Assembly: GCA_034620365.1 (NCBI GenBank)
Contig: JAQGEQ010000332.1
Span: 496,001 to 560,000 of the forward strand
DNA: 64,000 bases
Direction: 5' to 3'
Origin: Pegea sp. RAD2-039
Taxonomy: Eukaryota > Chordata > Thaliacea > Salpida > Salpidae
Positions 11,740-24,965 of the stretch are shown here, piece after piece. Below the pieces are notes generated by a model. That model was not told the origin of the DNA. It did not search any database and worked only from the letters and a program-made list of their open reading frames with translations. Positions within the stretch are counted from its first letter, which is position 1. Every line of letters begins with the position of its first letter. Position numbers and translations under genes: made by a program.

Positions 11740-12568
11740 ATCCATGACAAGTCAATATTTCATTTTCTGATTGAAGCAGCGCCGACATCCATGTATCGAA
11801 CGTCATCATCACATGTCTTTTATCCCTAACGACGTGTAGCTACGTGGCAACGACCACAGCTTCATGGTTATCACTGGAATAAATATGGGCAGCAAATCGA
11901 CCTACATCCGACAAATTGGCGTCATTGTCCCAATGGCCAAAATTGTTTGGTTAATCAGGTGAGATGATAAGCGCGGTGATGACGTAACTATTACTTTGTG
12001 ACGTCACAGACGAGAGGAATTTGACTTTTCTGGGCAAAATGGTGGAAATGTCGACAATTTTGAGTTCAGCAACTGACAACTCACACTTTATTATCGATGA
12101 ACTCGGTGAAGGAGTGATCACGTCACATGATCACGTGTCCACACTCTTCGCGACTTGGAAGAGGTGCAGCTAGGTTTGTGGTTATGGTGACGTCATCTGT
12201 TTAAATGATGCATGTTATGACGTCACAGGATACGTTGATTTAAGCTTTGGGGTCAATGTAGCAAGAATAGTTGGATTTCTAAAGAAGATTATTCTCCTTG
12301 CTCTTTCAAATATCAATAATATTGGGCATTTTGCGATGGCTTCTGGCGTTGATGACGTAACGAAATCTGTAAGTCGATTTCTTATTTTTAATTTTTTTTA
12401 TATTTTTAATAAATCTTCGCAGAATGGTGTTAATTTGATGAAGTATTTTATTGATGACGTTTCATTGTTCAAATGGAAGACTGTGACGCCAGAAAAGGGG
12501 AATTAGTGCTTGCCTTTAGTGTCGACCTGACAGACCTCATATTTTGCATCTTCATCCGTGGTGGCTAA
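11740..12568 (+). pseudogene. MSH2: MSH2 ATPase-domain remnant, copy 2
   Basis: Same pieces as copy 1: FIPNDV with TAG after it, ITGINMGSKSTYIRQ, the small intron ending GACGTCACAG, then [25 protein letters not shown] and SFGVNVARIVGF. In-frame stops remain (for example the TAG near 12172). It differs from copy 1 by scattered substitutions only. Confidence 0.8.
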
Positions 12569-12804
12569 TAAAAAGAGGTGAATATCTAAGACAGATATGT
12601 TTTGTCTAAAACTTACAACTATTGTCATGTTTTTTCACATAGGTTTTTCGGTCAGCACTAGATTCTATAACAATTATTATTATTACTTTAAAAAACTTTC
12701 AAAAAAATTTGAAGACGTCATAAGCTGATTTCTTAAATCGGTTTCTAGACATCAACTAATGTTTTTTTTCTACTCATCTTCTTCTCATCACGTAATTATT
12801 TCAG

Positions 12805-13030
12805 ATTAGCAAATAAGTTTCATCTGAAGATCGCTAGTTTGAAGATTGATTCCAGATGTATCAGGTGTAACGATCCATATGCGTGCAAACATGACGTTAT
12901 CTGTTTTTGCAGGCTGTTTAATTGATGCGTTAAATCTGTGAGTGTTTCGATGAATATGCAAATGAGGTCGATTGAATACTTTGGGATGCGAAAAATTCCA
13001 ATCTCCTTTACGACACCTAAGGACGGATTT
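12805..13030 (+). pseudogene. fragment x, copy 2
   Basis: Same as fragment x at 6706: NKFHLKI.SLKIDSR after an acceptor, then the short intron and a FDEYANEV frame. Identity is uncertain. Confidence 0.35.
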
Positions 13031-13184
13031 GAAAAATAATTATTATCATGATTTTTAACAACATGATTTTTAAGTATACTAATTTTACTAAATTGATTTA
13101 CTTTTATTTAAAATGAAAAACTTCTCAATAATACTATTTGCATTTAAATGAAACATTTGTTTTTGTAGGAAGCTTGATTTAAAA

Positions 13185-13254
13185 ATGTTACTATATTTAT
13201 TTTCAATTCTTCTTTTACCATTTTTATATCAAATTCAAATGAGAAGCCAATCAG
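13185..13254 (+). other. hydrophobic leader-like exon (unit C)
   Basis: Same 70 nt exon as at 7086, with the acceptor upstream and GTATGT donor conserved; continuation is closed by stops. Confidence 0.45.
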
Positions 13255-13330
13255 GTATGTTTATTTCTTTTGGATTGGAAGAGTTTTTAAATATAAAAAT
13301 TTAATTATACTTTTTTTATTTATGAACAGA

Positions 13331-15324
13331 TGATTCTAGTAGTTGATGATAGTTCAAAAGAGTTTGTTCATAATGATGAAATCTATTTAAAGCTTCCTAT
13401 GCAAGTTTGGTTGATTGACTTTAAGGGATAATTAAAACAGTTATGATTTTGGTTTTTACATAAAATACTTAATATTTTCAAAATAATGTAACACTTCATA
13501 AATTCTAATAACGGAGTTAAACTAATTACAGAAGATAATATGTCATGAAGTTCATATTGTGATGCTTAGAACTAAAGATTGTTGGAGTGAAATCTTATCG
13601 TTTTAAATAGAATTCAATTATACATCAGTTTCCAGTTACTGAAGGTGAAGTCATCAACATATATTAGCCTTCTAAAATTAATCACTTGTCGAAATGATAA
13701 TCTGATTTTTTGTATTATTTTAATGTTGTAATCACATAACTTGCAATTTAAATATTTTCAATTTTTTTACTTCTGTAAGAATTTCCTGTAAAATCTTTTG
13801 ATTAATTTATGTGAGACTCTTTACATTGACAGTTGTAGATGAAACAAGTGACTTCTTCTATATTTATTTATGTAAATTTTCTTGTTTCACATCAATTTTC
13901 AAGTAATCTTATGTTTCTTGTTTAGGGGGAAAAGCTAATGCAGAGGGATAATCGACAATCAAGGATTGAGATTAGTTGTTTGAAAACATGCAAATATCAC
14001 AGCGTTACTAGCATCACATGTGACACACGTTCATGCCATTACTGCTGCTCACTTTCCTGAGAATTCCGAGTTAAATAGGATTGCTCAATCAGTTCAGAGC
14101 ATTGCTATAAAGATGGGATCGCTTGTCTACAAAGGAGACTGGAAGAGATTTAGCTGAAGCTGTTAGTAAAATTTTCTGTCGACACACTACTATCTCAGCA
14201 AGTATCTAATATATATCTGAAATAAAGTAGTATAGATGTCATCTAGAACTCTTAGCTGCGGAGAAGCTAGTCATTGGCCAAATAAGGGATACGTTGTATT
14301 AACAACAATTTGATCAATTTGTAAATTGTCTGAAAATTCACTTTTTTGTTTCAGAAAGGCTGTGAAAGATTCTGCAGAAACCGTCACAGAACATAAATTG
14401 AATTGTGTATGAAGTGCCAATAACAGCAGCCCTTGCGTAATCACTGTTGGTGCCCCAGGAGGGAATAGTCCTCATAGTTATATGAATATATATATGAATA
14501 GTTATATAGGTGTAACATTCTCAGCACCTGGTGGTGCTATCACATCTGCTCCTATTTTGACGATACAAGGTGGTCAAATGATGAATGGAACAACAATAAT
14601 GTCACTAAACGCATGCGAAGGACTTGCACTTGTTCTTTCAGTTAACTAAGCAGGTGAAAACTAAAGTGTTTGAACTGTTTGTCGGTAAAGGTTGGAATTT
14701 CATGATCTAACTTGGATTTTATCTGCTGTTTAGAAGGCGTTCGTCACCACTGCAACATTTCTAAAAAGAAGTTTGAAACATATGTTCAATAAGCTGGTTT
14801 TTTGCTGGTATTATTCACGTAATAGATGTTTCTCTAATTTAATTTGTCAGTTTTAGGTGGTGGAGTGAGTGGACTTTTAAAAAAAATTTTCGAATCGAAT
14901 TGATTAAAAGCTTGATTTCAAGATCACAACAAACAAAAGACACATGGTCAGTATCAGACTGAATCGAGTAGGATTTCTTTGTTTAGTATTTCAGGGATCT
15001 ATTTCCGTTCGTTACACGAACGCAAGAAGTTGAAGTCAGTGACAGTAACTATTGAACCTACTTGGCATCCATCAGTAAGTGATTGAATCTCCAATTGATC
15101 TCATTCAGCTTTCTTATTGCGATTGATGTAGAATAGGAAGAAAAGTTTGGATACTCATCTAAACTCTCACTGATTAGCACATCAGACTACCTTCTCCCAT
15201 TGATTTTCATGAATATTCCAATCATCGTGAAACTGTGATTGGTGAAAACAAAAAGGCTCTTGGTGCTGTTATCAGCAACGAAGCTGTTCCTATCTATGTA
15301 GCTCCACTAGTGGAGGACAAGTAG
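13331..15324 (+). pseudogene. TPP2: TPP2 remnant, copy 3 (His-box segment present)
   Basis: Almost a base-for-base duplicate of copy 2 offset by about 6.1 kb, with the same 190 bp deletion and the same stops. The His box (VTHVHAITAAHFPE) lies near 14015-14060. The Ser-to-Thr change in the NGTTIM box is retained. Confidence 0.82.
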
Positions 15325-15893
15325 AAAATTTAATTTGGTTTAAATAATAATACAGATTTATTTTTTTTAGGATCAGAAAGAATACAAGTGGAGGATTCTA
15401 TTTTATTTGATCTTTGACTCTTCCAAATGATGAAGTTAGAAAGAAAGCAGTGTGTTGAAAGAGACTTCATCTACTTCACTTCTAACACCTTTATCATTTT
15501 CATATGATAACATTTTTTCAAGTTTGTCTCAATACCTGGAAAATTTAATTAGTTGTAGGTGTTTGCTGTACAGGTCAGTCCTGTTCTCTTTCTGATTTTT
15601 ATTGATATCTTGATGTTTTTTGTTATATATATATACATATATTATATATATTTATATTATATTATATATAATTTTTGTTATTATGGTATTTGTAAACGCT
15701 TATAAAGTTAGTTATTTTCAAATTAAGAAGATTAGCCATTAGTAGATTTAGAGTTTTATTCTAATATTTTGTTTTTACTTCTGACTGCAAAACTAAATAG
15801 ACTTCTAGAGCTTACTTCAAAGAGTTATTGAGATATTATAATTATTAATCTGAAAACTTTATTTTCTAGGAATTGTATTTTAAAAAACTGAAA
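15325..15893. repeat. 5' flank of CAF1 copy C
   Basis: Omega-exon-like element (about 15516-15600), TA microsatellite (about 15623-15670), conserved splice-like site 24 nt before the ATG. Confidence 0.7.
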
Positions 15894-17170
15894 ATGAGTT
15901 TTAGCAGACCTGTCTTGCAACCCCATCATACTGTTGAGGTGTATCAAATGAATTTAAAGCAAGCATTCGCTCAGATAAAGCTTGCTTTAGTGACATACAA
16001 AGTCATCTCAATTGTAAGTTTCTAATTATTAATAATTATTTGTAACTTTTAAACTTTTAAACTTAAGGATCTGTACAATTCTTTTATTTTTAGGACACGG
16101 AGTTTCCCGGCGTTATATTCAAAGAACCTAGATTCTTACTCCCGGAAAAGAAATATCTTCATATTAAGAAAAATGTTGATGCTGTTAAGTTGATACAATT
16201 AGGAATCACTTTAATGAACGAAAAGGGTGAATTGGCAACACCTGTATGTTGTTGGAATTTTAATTTCCGGTTCAACATCAGGTATGTAGGAAATGATTTA
16301 CATATTTTTTAATGTAAATGTTGTAGAATCAAAACCAGTAAATTTCTTAATTTGTCTACAGACAAGATGCAAGCTGCCGAAAGTCCATTGAGTTTCTTCA
16401 AAGAAATGGCGGAATTAATTTTGCTGTGCTTCCTGCCGTTGGAGTAGATATTGAAGACTTTAGAAAATTTGCTGTTGAGGCAAAGCTTTGCTACACTGAT
16501 TTAAACACATTTATAGTATTCCATGGGTATGTATATTTCAATTTGTTTGATTATTAATTACTTTAATCCCATATTATATATAAGGAAAACTTTGCTAACA
16601 AAATAAATTTGCAATTTTACTAGGCAATACGACATTTTATCCTGTTGAAAGCCATTGCAAGATCACTTCCGACTAGTAGAGAAGAGTCACAGATCCTAAT
16701 TCGTTCAGTTTTTGGAAAGATAATTGATTTAAAGTACATGCTTTTACACGATTACAATGTAAGTTTCTGATGTATGCAAAATATATCCTGATTTTTAACA
16801 ATTATTTTAAATCTAGCGTAAAGGGTATGGATTACAAAGACTAGCTGATGAATTAAATGTTTCTCGGATTAGTATTGCACATTCAGCTGGTAGTGATAGC
16901 ATTTTGGCTGGAAGAACTTTTTTTGCAGCCCGTGATATAAGTATGCTATTATAAATACAAGAAGTCTATATAAATTAATTACATGCTTATTATAAAAAGA
17001 CTTTTTATATTGAATTATTTAACTTGAAAAATTAAAACTTAATTTAATTTAGATTTTATTTTTGACAGATATATCGTCTGTTTGGAAATGATAAAATACA
17101 AGCACACGAGTTGAAGATTGCTGGCTATGACTCATTTTGTTTTACAAATGGCAAACACTGCTATTATTAG
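15894..17170 (+). pseudogene. CNOT7: CAF1/POP2-type deadenylase pseudogene, copy C (mosaic)
   Basis: Exons at 15894-16013, 16094-16281, 16362-16526, 16624-16758, 16817-16936 and 17069-17170. Exons 1-3 are open and close to copy B. Exon 4 reads TTTTAT where intact copies have seven T, giving a -1 frameshift and TGA just after Tyr-Asp. The donor after exon 5 is ATAAGT instead of GTAAGT. Exons 5-6 and the 3' flank match copy F, including AHSAGSDS with the catalytic-type His, so the copy looks like a B/F recombinant. Confidence 0.87.
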
Positions 17171-17767
17171 TAAAAACAATTTTACTTTTGTATGTAAATA
17201 AATTGTTATGTGATCTTTATTCTATAGCGTTTGATTTGTCATTAAAACACTCTTAATTTAATTTACAGGAAATTAAAAAAAATTTCAAACAACTTGCTTT
17301 TAGTTATTTATTGTTTTTTAAACATTGGATCCTTTATACAAAATACTGCTTTTTTTATAATTTTAAAAAGCAGATATCGATTGAGATTGCTTTGTTAAAT
17401 GTCACCTGATAGTCATAAAGGCTAAAAACTCTCTGCACATATTTAAGAGTTTTAAATCAAATTTCTTAAAAGTAAAATAACTGATTTAGTATAACATATA
17501 AACTTTTAGCGCTAAATAATTAAACAGAAGTTAAAATTTTTCCAATGGATGACGTCAATTAGTTTAAAAAATTTTAATTAAATAAAGATATATCTATAGT
17601 GAAAATTTCTGTAGTAAAATTGATAATCACTCAAATTAACTGACAGAATAACCCAATCTTAAAAGAAAATGATAGAGTACACACGACTGATGGTGTAGAT
17701 AAGGACCAATTTGTAATAGCATTATTTAATTATGTAACTAAGCAGTCGTTTTTAATCTACCGGAGAA
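17171..17767. repeat. CAF1 C 3' flank
   Basis: AT-rich, no gene seen. It lacks a stretch of about 70 bp present after copies A, B and D and in this resembles the flanks of F and G. One TGACGTCA occurs near 17550. Confidence 0.65.
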
Positions 17768-18587
17768 CCGATGACAAGTCAATATTTAATTTTTCGATTG
17801 GAACAGAGCCGACATCCATGTATCGAACATCATCATCACATGTCTTTTATCCCTAACGACGTGTAGCTACATGGCAACGCCCACAGCTTCATGGTTATCA
17901 CTGGAATAAATATGGGCAGCAAATCGACCTACATCCGACAAATTGACGTCATTGTTCTAATGGCCAAAAATGTTTGGTTAATCAGGTGAGATGACAAGCG
18001 CGGTGATGAGGTAACTATTACTTTGTGACGTCACAGACGAGAGGAATTTGACTTTTCTGGGCGAAATGGTGGAAACGTCGACAATTTTGAGTTCAGCAAC
18101 TGACAACTCACTCTTTATTATCGATGAACTCGGTGAGGGAGTGATCACGTCACTTGATCACGTGTCCACACTCTTCGCGACTTTGAAGAGGTGCAGCTAG
18201 GTTTGTGGCTATGGTGACGTCATCAGTTTGAATGAATCATGTTGTGACGTCACAAGATCATGTGATCGAAGCTTTGGGATCAAATTAGCATGATCAGTTT
18301 GATTTATATAGGAGATTATTCATCTTGCTCGTTCAAATATCAATAATATTGAGCATTTTGCGGCGGCTTCTGGCGGCGATGACGTCACCAAATCTGTCAG
18401 TTCATTTCATATTTCTAAATTTTTTAATAAATTTTCGCAGAATGGTGTTAAGTTGATGAAGAAATTTTATTGATGACGTTGCATCGTTCAACTGGAAAAC
18501 TGTGACGCCAGAAGAGGGGAATTAGTGCTTGCCTTTAGTGTCAACCTGACAGACCTCATATTTTGCAGTTTCATCCGTGGTGGCTAA
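17768..18587 (+). pseudogene. MSH2: MSH2 ATPase-domain remnant, copy 3
   Basis: FIPNDV with the same TAG, ITGINMGSKSTYIRQ, then [16 protein letters not shown] and FIIDELGEG. The later SFGI piece is more decayed here (frameshifts near 18260-18310). An in-frame stop follows the Walker B piece, as in the other copies except copy 5. Confidence 0.8.
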
Positions 18588-18824
18588 TAAAAAGAGGTGA
18601 ATATCTAAGACAGATATGTTTTGTCTAAAACTTACAATTGTTCACATGTCTTCTCACAGAGGTTTTCGGTCAGCACTAGATTCTATAACAGTTATTAATA
18701 TTACTTTAAAAATCTTTCAAAAAAATTTGAAGACGTCATAAGCTGATTTCTTAAATTGGTTTCTAGACATCAACTAATGTTTTTTTTTTCTACTCATCTT
18801 CTTCTCATCACGTAATTATTTCAG

Positions 18825-19062
18825 ATTAGCAAATAAGTTTCATCTGAAGATCGCTAGTTTGAAGATTGATTCCAGATGTATCAGGTGTAACGATCCATAT
18901 GCGTGCGAATATGACGTCATCTGTATTTCGCAGGCTGTTCAATTGATGCGTTAACTCTGTGAGTGTTTCGATGAAGATGCAAATGAGGTCGAAGGAGTAC
19001 TTTGGGATGCCATCATCGAAAAATTCCAATCTCCTTTACGACACCTAAGGACGGATTTAAAA
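18825..19062 (+). pseudogene. fragment x, copy 3
   Basis: Same fragment as at 6706. Here the frame after the intron reads longer, through LWDAIIEKFQSPL, because a few bases missing at 6706 and 12805 are present. Confidence 0.35.
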
Positions 19063-19199
19063 AATAATTATTATCATGATTTTTAACAACATGATTTTTA
19101 AGTATACTCATTTTACTAAATTGATTTACTTTTATTTAAAATGAAAAACTTCTCAATAATACTATTTGCATTTAAATGAAACATTTGTTTTTGTAGAAA

Positions 19200-20394
19200 G
19201 CTTGAGTAAAAAATTTTACTCTATTTACTTTCAATTCTGCTTTTACCATTTTTACATCAAATTCAAATGAAAAGTCCAATAGGTATGTTTATTACTTTTG
19301 GATAGAAAGATCTTATTAAATCATCTGTTTTCATCTATAAAGCAACTTTTTGATGTAAGACTCACTGTAAAAATTAGTATTAAAAAACCTTTTTGCCGTC
19401 ATTATATGTCCCAGTTTTTATATTTCTTCAAAATCCATGCTAATTAATGTTATTAAAAAACACAACAGTAAAATAATTATTTCTTTATCTGCTTTCAAAA
19501 TTTAAGAAAATAATATATTTTTAAAATATATAATCCAAAGTTAAAAAAAATAATTATTTAATCACTTCGGCATATTTTTTTAGTGACCAAATTTTCTACC
19601 AAAATGTTGTAAACATTAAACCAAAGTTACTACAAAACAGTTTTAGATGTTTTATGTTACTGCCATTTGTTAATTATTTTTCTTTAAGTTATTACTTTAT
19701 GAAAAGTTTAGAAATTGTTTAGTGTATAACTAAAGTTATAATTTATTATTTTCTTGTTGCTGCTGTATAGTATTCATCAACAAAAATATAAATTTTCTTT
19801 ACGTCTTATTTATCTATTAATTGTCATGCTGTTTCTAATTTTTGACCAACATTTACTGTGTAAATTAAGATGAGATGAGGTATTTCAAATTTACCATTAT
19901 CAGATTTGTTTAATTGGTATAGTTTAATATAAGTGAATCAATAAACTTTTCACCCAAATAGTATTTTATAAAATTCCTTAATTGGTTTAAGATAAAGACT
20001 GTTATTATTAATTTTATTTTAAAAGACTTTTAATTTTTTTATAGTTTTCTTTGTTTGAAAACTAGATTATATATTAGACTTGGCTAAATTTTTTTAAATG
20101 TACTGAATCCAAAAAAAACTTGCATATTTTCATATCAGCTTTTTTTTACTTTTTTTACAATCATAGCTAATTATTTCTGTTAGAAAAATGCAAACTGTAA
20201 ATCTAGCTTTATCTAGTACTGTGTTAAAAATAACAACATTGCTTAGTTAACAAACCAACTTTCTTTATAATGTAAGGGTTTTTAAATATAAAAATTCAAT
20301 TATACTATTTATTTATGAACAGATGGTTCTAGTAGTTGATGATAATTCAAAAGAGTTTGTTCATAATTGAGAATGTCTGAAATAGTGAAGTATA
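19200..20394. repeat. AT-rich block alpha, partial copy with long intron-like insert
   Basis: Begins with the degenerate leader exon, then the extra segment of about 0.97 kb (about 19311-20278) shared with the alpha blocks at 1, 29926 and 46116, and the acceptor before the exon at about 20322. No gene seen. Confidence 0.8.
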
Positions 20395-21644
20395 GATGTC
20401 ATCTAGAACTCTTAGCTACGGAGAAGCTAGTCTTTGGCCAAACCAAGGTACGTTTTATTAAGAACAATTTGATCAATTTGTAAATTGTCTGAAAATTCAC
20501 TTTTTTGTTTCAGAAAAGCTGTGAAAGATTCTGCAGAAACCGTCACAGAACATAAATTGATTTGTGTATGAAGTGCCAATAACAGCAGCCCTTGCGTAAC
20601 CACTGTTGGTGCCCCAGGAGGGATCAGTCCTCATGTTATTGGTTTGTTGTTGTTGTTGTTTTGTTAAAACCATCTTCTGAATTGAACTTTGAGGTGTTGC
20701 GGCCTGGCTATCACCTGAAATGATGACCGCTGAGTACTCTTTAACGGACAAAATAACGTCAAACCAATAAATACAGGTAAACATCGACATATTCCCAACT
20801 TTCACCATTGTAGTATGAATAGTTATATAGGTGTAATATTCTCAGCACCTGGTGGCGCTATCACATCTGCTTCTATTTTGACGATACAAGGTGGTCAATT
20901 GATGAATGGAACAACAATGATGTCACCAAACGCATGCTAAGGACTTGCAATTGTTCTTTCAGTTAATTAAGTAGGTGAAAACTAAAGTGTTTGAACTGTT
21001 TGTCGGTTAAGGTTGGAATTTCATTATCTGACTTGGACATTATCTGCTGTTTAGAAGGCGTTCGTCACCACTGCAACATTTCTAAAAAGAAGTTTGAAAC
21101 ATATGTTCAAGAAGCTGGTCTTTTGCTGGTATTATTCACGTAATAGATGTTTCTCTAATTTAATTTGTCAGTTTTAGGTGGTGGAGTGAGTGGACTTTTA
21201 AAAAAAATTTTCGAATCGAATTGATTAAAAGCTTGATTTCAAGATCACAACAAACAAAAGACACATGGTCAGTATCAGACTGAATCGAGTAGGATTTCTT
21301 TGTTTAGTATTTCAGGGATCTATTTCTGTTCGTTATACGAACGCAAGAAGTTGAAGTCAGTGACAGTAACTATTGAACCTACTTGGCATCCATCAGTAAG
21401 TGATTGAATCTCCAATTGATCTCATTCAGCTTTCTGATTGCAATTGATGTAGAGAAGGAAGAAAAGTTTGCCTACTCATCTAAAATCTCACTGATTAGCA
21501 CATCAGACTACCTTCTCCCATTGATTTTCATGCATATTCCAATCATCGTGAAACTGTGATTGGTGAAATCAAAAGGCTCTTGGTGCTGTTACCAGCAACG
21601 AGGCTGTTCCTATCTATGTAGCTCCACTAGTGGAGGACAAGTAG
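20395..21644 (+). pseudogene. TPP2: TPP2 remnant, copy 4 (His-box segment absent)
   Basis: Same organisation as copy 1: [27 protein letters not shown] piece, SAPGGAIT, NGTTMMS (Thr for the active-site Ser), RHHC piece, GIYF to IEPTWHPS exon. An extra stop lies after the NGTTM box (GCATGCTAA). From about 21060 on it is closer to copies 2 and 3 than to copy 1, which suggests conversion. Confidence 0.8.
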
Positions 21645-22210
21645 AAAATTTATTTTGGTTTAAATAATAATACAGATTTATTTGTTTGTAGGATAAGAAA
21701 GAATACAAGTGGAGGATTCTATTTTATTTGATCTTTGACTCTTCCAAATGATGAAGTTAGAAAGAAAGCGGTGTGTTGAAAGAGACTTCATCTACTTCAC
21801 TTCTAACACCTTTATCATTTTCATATGATAACATTTTTTCAAGTTTGTCTCAATACCTGGAAAATTTAATTAGTCGTAGGTGTTTGCTGTACAGGTCAGT
21901 CCTGGTCTCTTTCTGATTTTTATTAATATCTTGATATTTTTTGTTATATATATATATATATTATATATATTTATATTATATTATATATAATTTTTGTTAT
22001 TATGGTATTTGTAAACGCTTGTAAAGTTAGTTATTTTCAAATTAAGAAGATTAGCCATTAGTAGATTTAGAGGTTTTTTGTATTATTTTGTGTTTACTTC
22101 TGACTGCAAAACTAAATAGACTTCTAGAGCTTACTTCAAGAGTTATTGAAATATTATAATATTAATCTGAAAACTTTAATTTCTAGGAATTGCTTTTTAA
22201 AAAACTGAAA
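21645..22210. repeat. 5' flank of CAF1 copy D
   Basis: Omega-exon-like element (about 21836-21925), TA microsatellite (about 21944-21990), conserved splice-like site before the ATG. Confidence 0.7.
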
Positions 22211-23463
22211 ATGAGTTTTAGCAGACCTGTCTTGCAACCCCATCATACTGTTGAGGTGTATCAAATGAAATCAAAGCTTGCTTTAATGACATACAAAGTC
22301 ATCTCAATTGTAAGTTTCTAATTATTAATAATTAACTGTAACTTTTAAACTTTTGAACTTAAGTATCTGTACAATTCTTCTATTTTTAGGACACGGAGTT
22401 TCCCGGCGTTATATTCAAAGAACCTAGATTCTTACCCCCGGAAAAGAAATATCTTCATATTAAGAAAAATGTTGATGCTGTTAAGTTGATACAATTAGGA
22501 ATCACTTTAATGAACGAAGAGGGTGAATCGGCAACACCTGTATGTTGTTGGAATTTCAATTTCCGGTTCAACATCAGGTATGTAGGAAATGATTTACATA
22601 GTTTTTAATGTAAATATTGTCGAATCAAAACCAGTAATTTTCTTAATTTGTTTACAGACAAGATGCAAGCTGCCGAAAGTCCATTGAGTTTCTTCAAAGA
22701 AATGGCGGAATTAATTTTGCTGTGCTTCCTGCTGTTGGAGTAGATATTGAAGACTTTAGAAAATTTGCTGTTGAGGCAAAGCTTTGCTACAATGGTTTAA
22801 CACATTTATAGCATTCCATGGGTGTGTATATTTCAATTTGTTTGATTATTAATTACTTTAATCCCATATTAAATACTAGGAAAACCCTTGCTAACAAAAT
22901 AAATTTGCAATTTAACCAGGCAATACGACATTTTTTCCTGTTGAAAGCCATTGCAAGATCACTTCCGGCCAGTAGAGAAGAATCACAAATCCTAATTCGT
23001 TTAGTTTTTGGAAAGATAATTGATTTGAAGTACATGCTTTTACACGATTACAATGTAAGTTTATGATGTATGCAAAATATATCCTGATTTTAACAATTAT
23101 TTAAAATCTAAGTGTAAACGTTATGGATTACAAAGACTAGCTGATGAATTAAATGTCTCTCGGATTGGTACTGCATATTCTGCTGGAAGGGATAGCAGTT
23201 TGGCTGGAAGAACATTTTTTGTCGCCCGTGATGTAAGTATACTTAAATAAATTTAATAAGTCTAAAAAAAATTTGATGCTTAAAATATAAACTCTTAATA
23301 TATTGAAATATTTAACTTGAAAAATTAAAATTTAATTTACTTTAGATTTTATTTTTGACAGATGTATCGTCTGTTCGGAAACGATCAAATACAAGCAGAC
23401 GATTTGAAGATTGCTGGTTATGACTCATTTTGTTTTAAAAATGGCAAACATTGTTATTATTAG
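22211..23463 (+). pseudogene. CNOT7: CAF1/POP2-type deadenylase pseudogene, copy D
   Basis: Exons at 22211-22309, 22390-22577, 22658-22821, 22920-23054, 23113-23232 and 23362-23463. Exon 1 has a 21 nt in-frame deletion that removes seven residues after YQM. Exon 3 has the same lost A, and exon 4 the same six-T frameshift, as copy B. Exon 6 lacks B's third lesion. The tract from exon 3 through the 3' flank is nearly identical to copy B, so one was copied from the other. Confidence 0.88.
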
Positions 23464-24138
23464 TAAAAACATTTTCAATTTTGTATGTAAATAAATTGTT
23501 GTGTGATCTGTATTCTATAGCGTTTGATTTGTCATTAAAACACTCCTAAAAGTAAATTGTTATTATTACCAAGATTTAAAAACCTGTTAAAACATAATTA
23601 CTTCGAAAGTTGAAAGTAGCCCCAACTTTAAAATATTTACAGGAAATTATAAAAAATATCAAACAAGTTGCTTTTAGTTATTTATTGTTTTTTAAACAAT
23701 GGATCCTATATGCAAAATAGTGTTATTTTCATAATTTTACAAAGCAGATATCGATTGAGATTGATTTGTTAAATGTCACCTGATAGTCATAAAGGGTAAA
23801 AACTCTCTGCATATATTTAAGAGTTTGTGAAAATTCTTAAAAGTAAAATTACTTTTTTAGTATAACAGATAACCTTTTAGTGAGAAATAATTAAACCGAA
23901 GTTAAAATTTTTCCAATGGATGACGTCAATTATCTTAAAAAACTTTTATTAAATGAAGATATATCTATTGTGACAATTTCTGTAGTAAAATTGATAATCA
24001 ATCAAATTAACTGACAGAATAACCCAATCTAAAAAGAAAATGACAGAGTACACACGAATGATGGTGTAGATAAGGGCAAATTGGTAATAGCATTATTTAA
24101 TTATGTAACTAAGAAGTAGTTTTTAATCTACCGGAGAA
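23464..24138. repeat. CAF1 D 3' flank
   Basis: AT-rich, no gene seen; AATAAA about 30 nt after the stop; near-identical to the flank of copy B. Confidence 0.7.
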
Positions 24139-24965
24139 CCGATGACAAGTCAATATTTAATTTTCCGATTGGAGCAGAGCCGACATCCATGTATCGAACG
24201 TCATCATCATATGTCTTTTATACCTAACGACGTATAACTACGTGGCAACGACCACAGCTTCATGGTTATCACTGGAATAAATATGGGCAGCAAATCGACC
24301 TACATCCGACAAATTGGCATCATTGTCCTAATGGCCAAAATTGTTTGGTTAATCAGGTGAGATGATAAGCGCGGTGATGACGTAACTATTACTTTGTGAC
24401 GTCACAGAGGAGAGGAATTTGACTTTTCTGGGCGAAATGGTGGAAACGTCGACAATTTTGAGTTCAGCAACTGACAAATCACACTTTATTATCGATGAAC
24501 TCGGTGAAGGAGTGATCACGTCACATGATCACGTGTCCACACTCTTCGCGACTTGGAAGAGGTGCAGATAGGTTTGTGGTTATGGTGACGTCATCTGTTT
24601 AAATGATGCATGTTATGACGTCACAGGATACGTTGATTTAAGTTTTGGGATCAATGTAGCAAGATTAGTTGGATTTCTAAAGAAGATTATTCACCTTGCT
24701 CTTTCAAATATCAATAATATTGAGCATTTTGCGATGGCTTCTGGCGTTGATGACGTAACGAAATCTGTCAGTTGATTTCTTATTTTTAATTTTTTTATTT
24801 TTTTAATAAATCTTCGCAGAATGGTGTTAATTTGATGAAGTATTTTATTGATGACGTTTCATTGTTAAAATGGAAGCCTGTGACGTCAGAAGAGGGGAAT
24901 TAGTGCTTGCCTTTAGTGAAAACCTGACAGAACTCATATTTTGCATCTTCATCCGTGGTGGCTAA
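24139..24965 (+). pseudogene. MSH2: MSH2 ATPase-domain remnant, copy 4
   Basis: FIPNDV followed by a stop-containing stretch, ITGINMGSKSTYIRQ, intron ending [50 protein letters not shown] stops interrupt both exon-like pieces. Confidence 0.8.
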
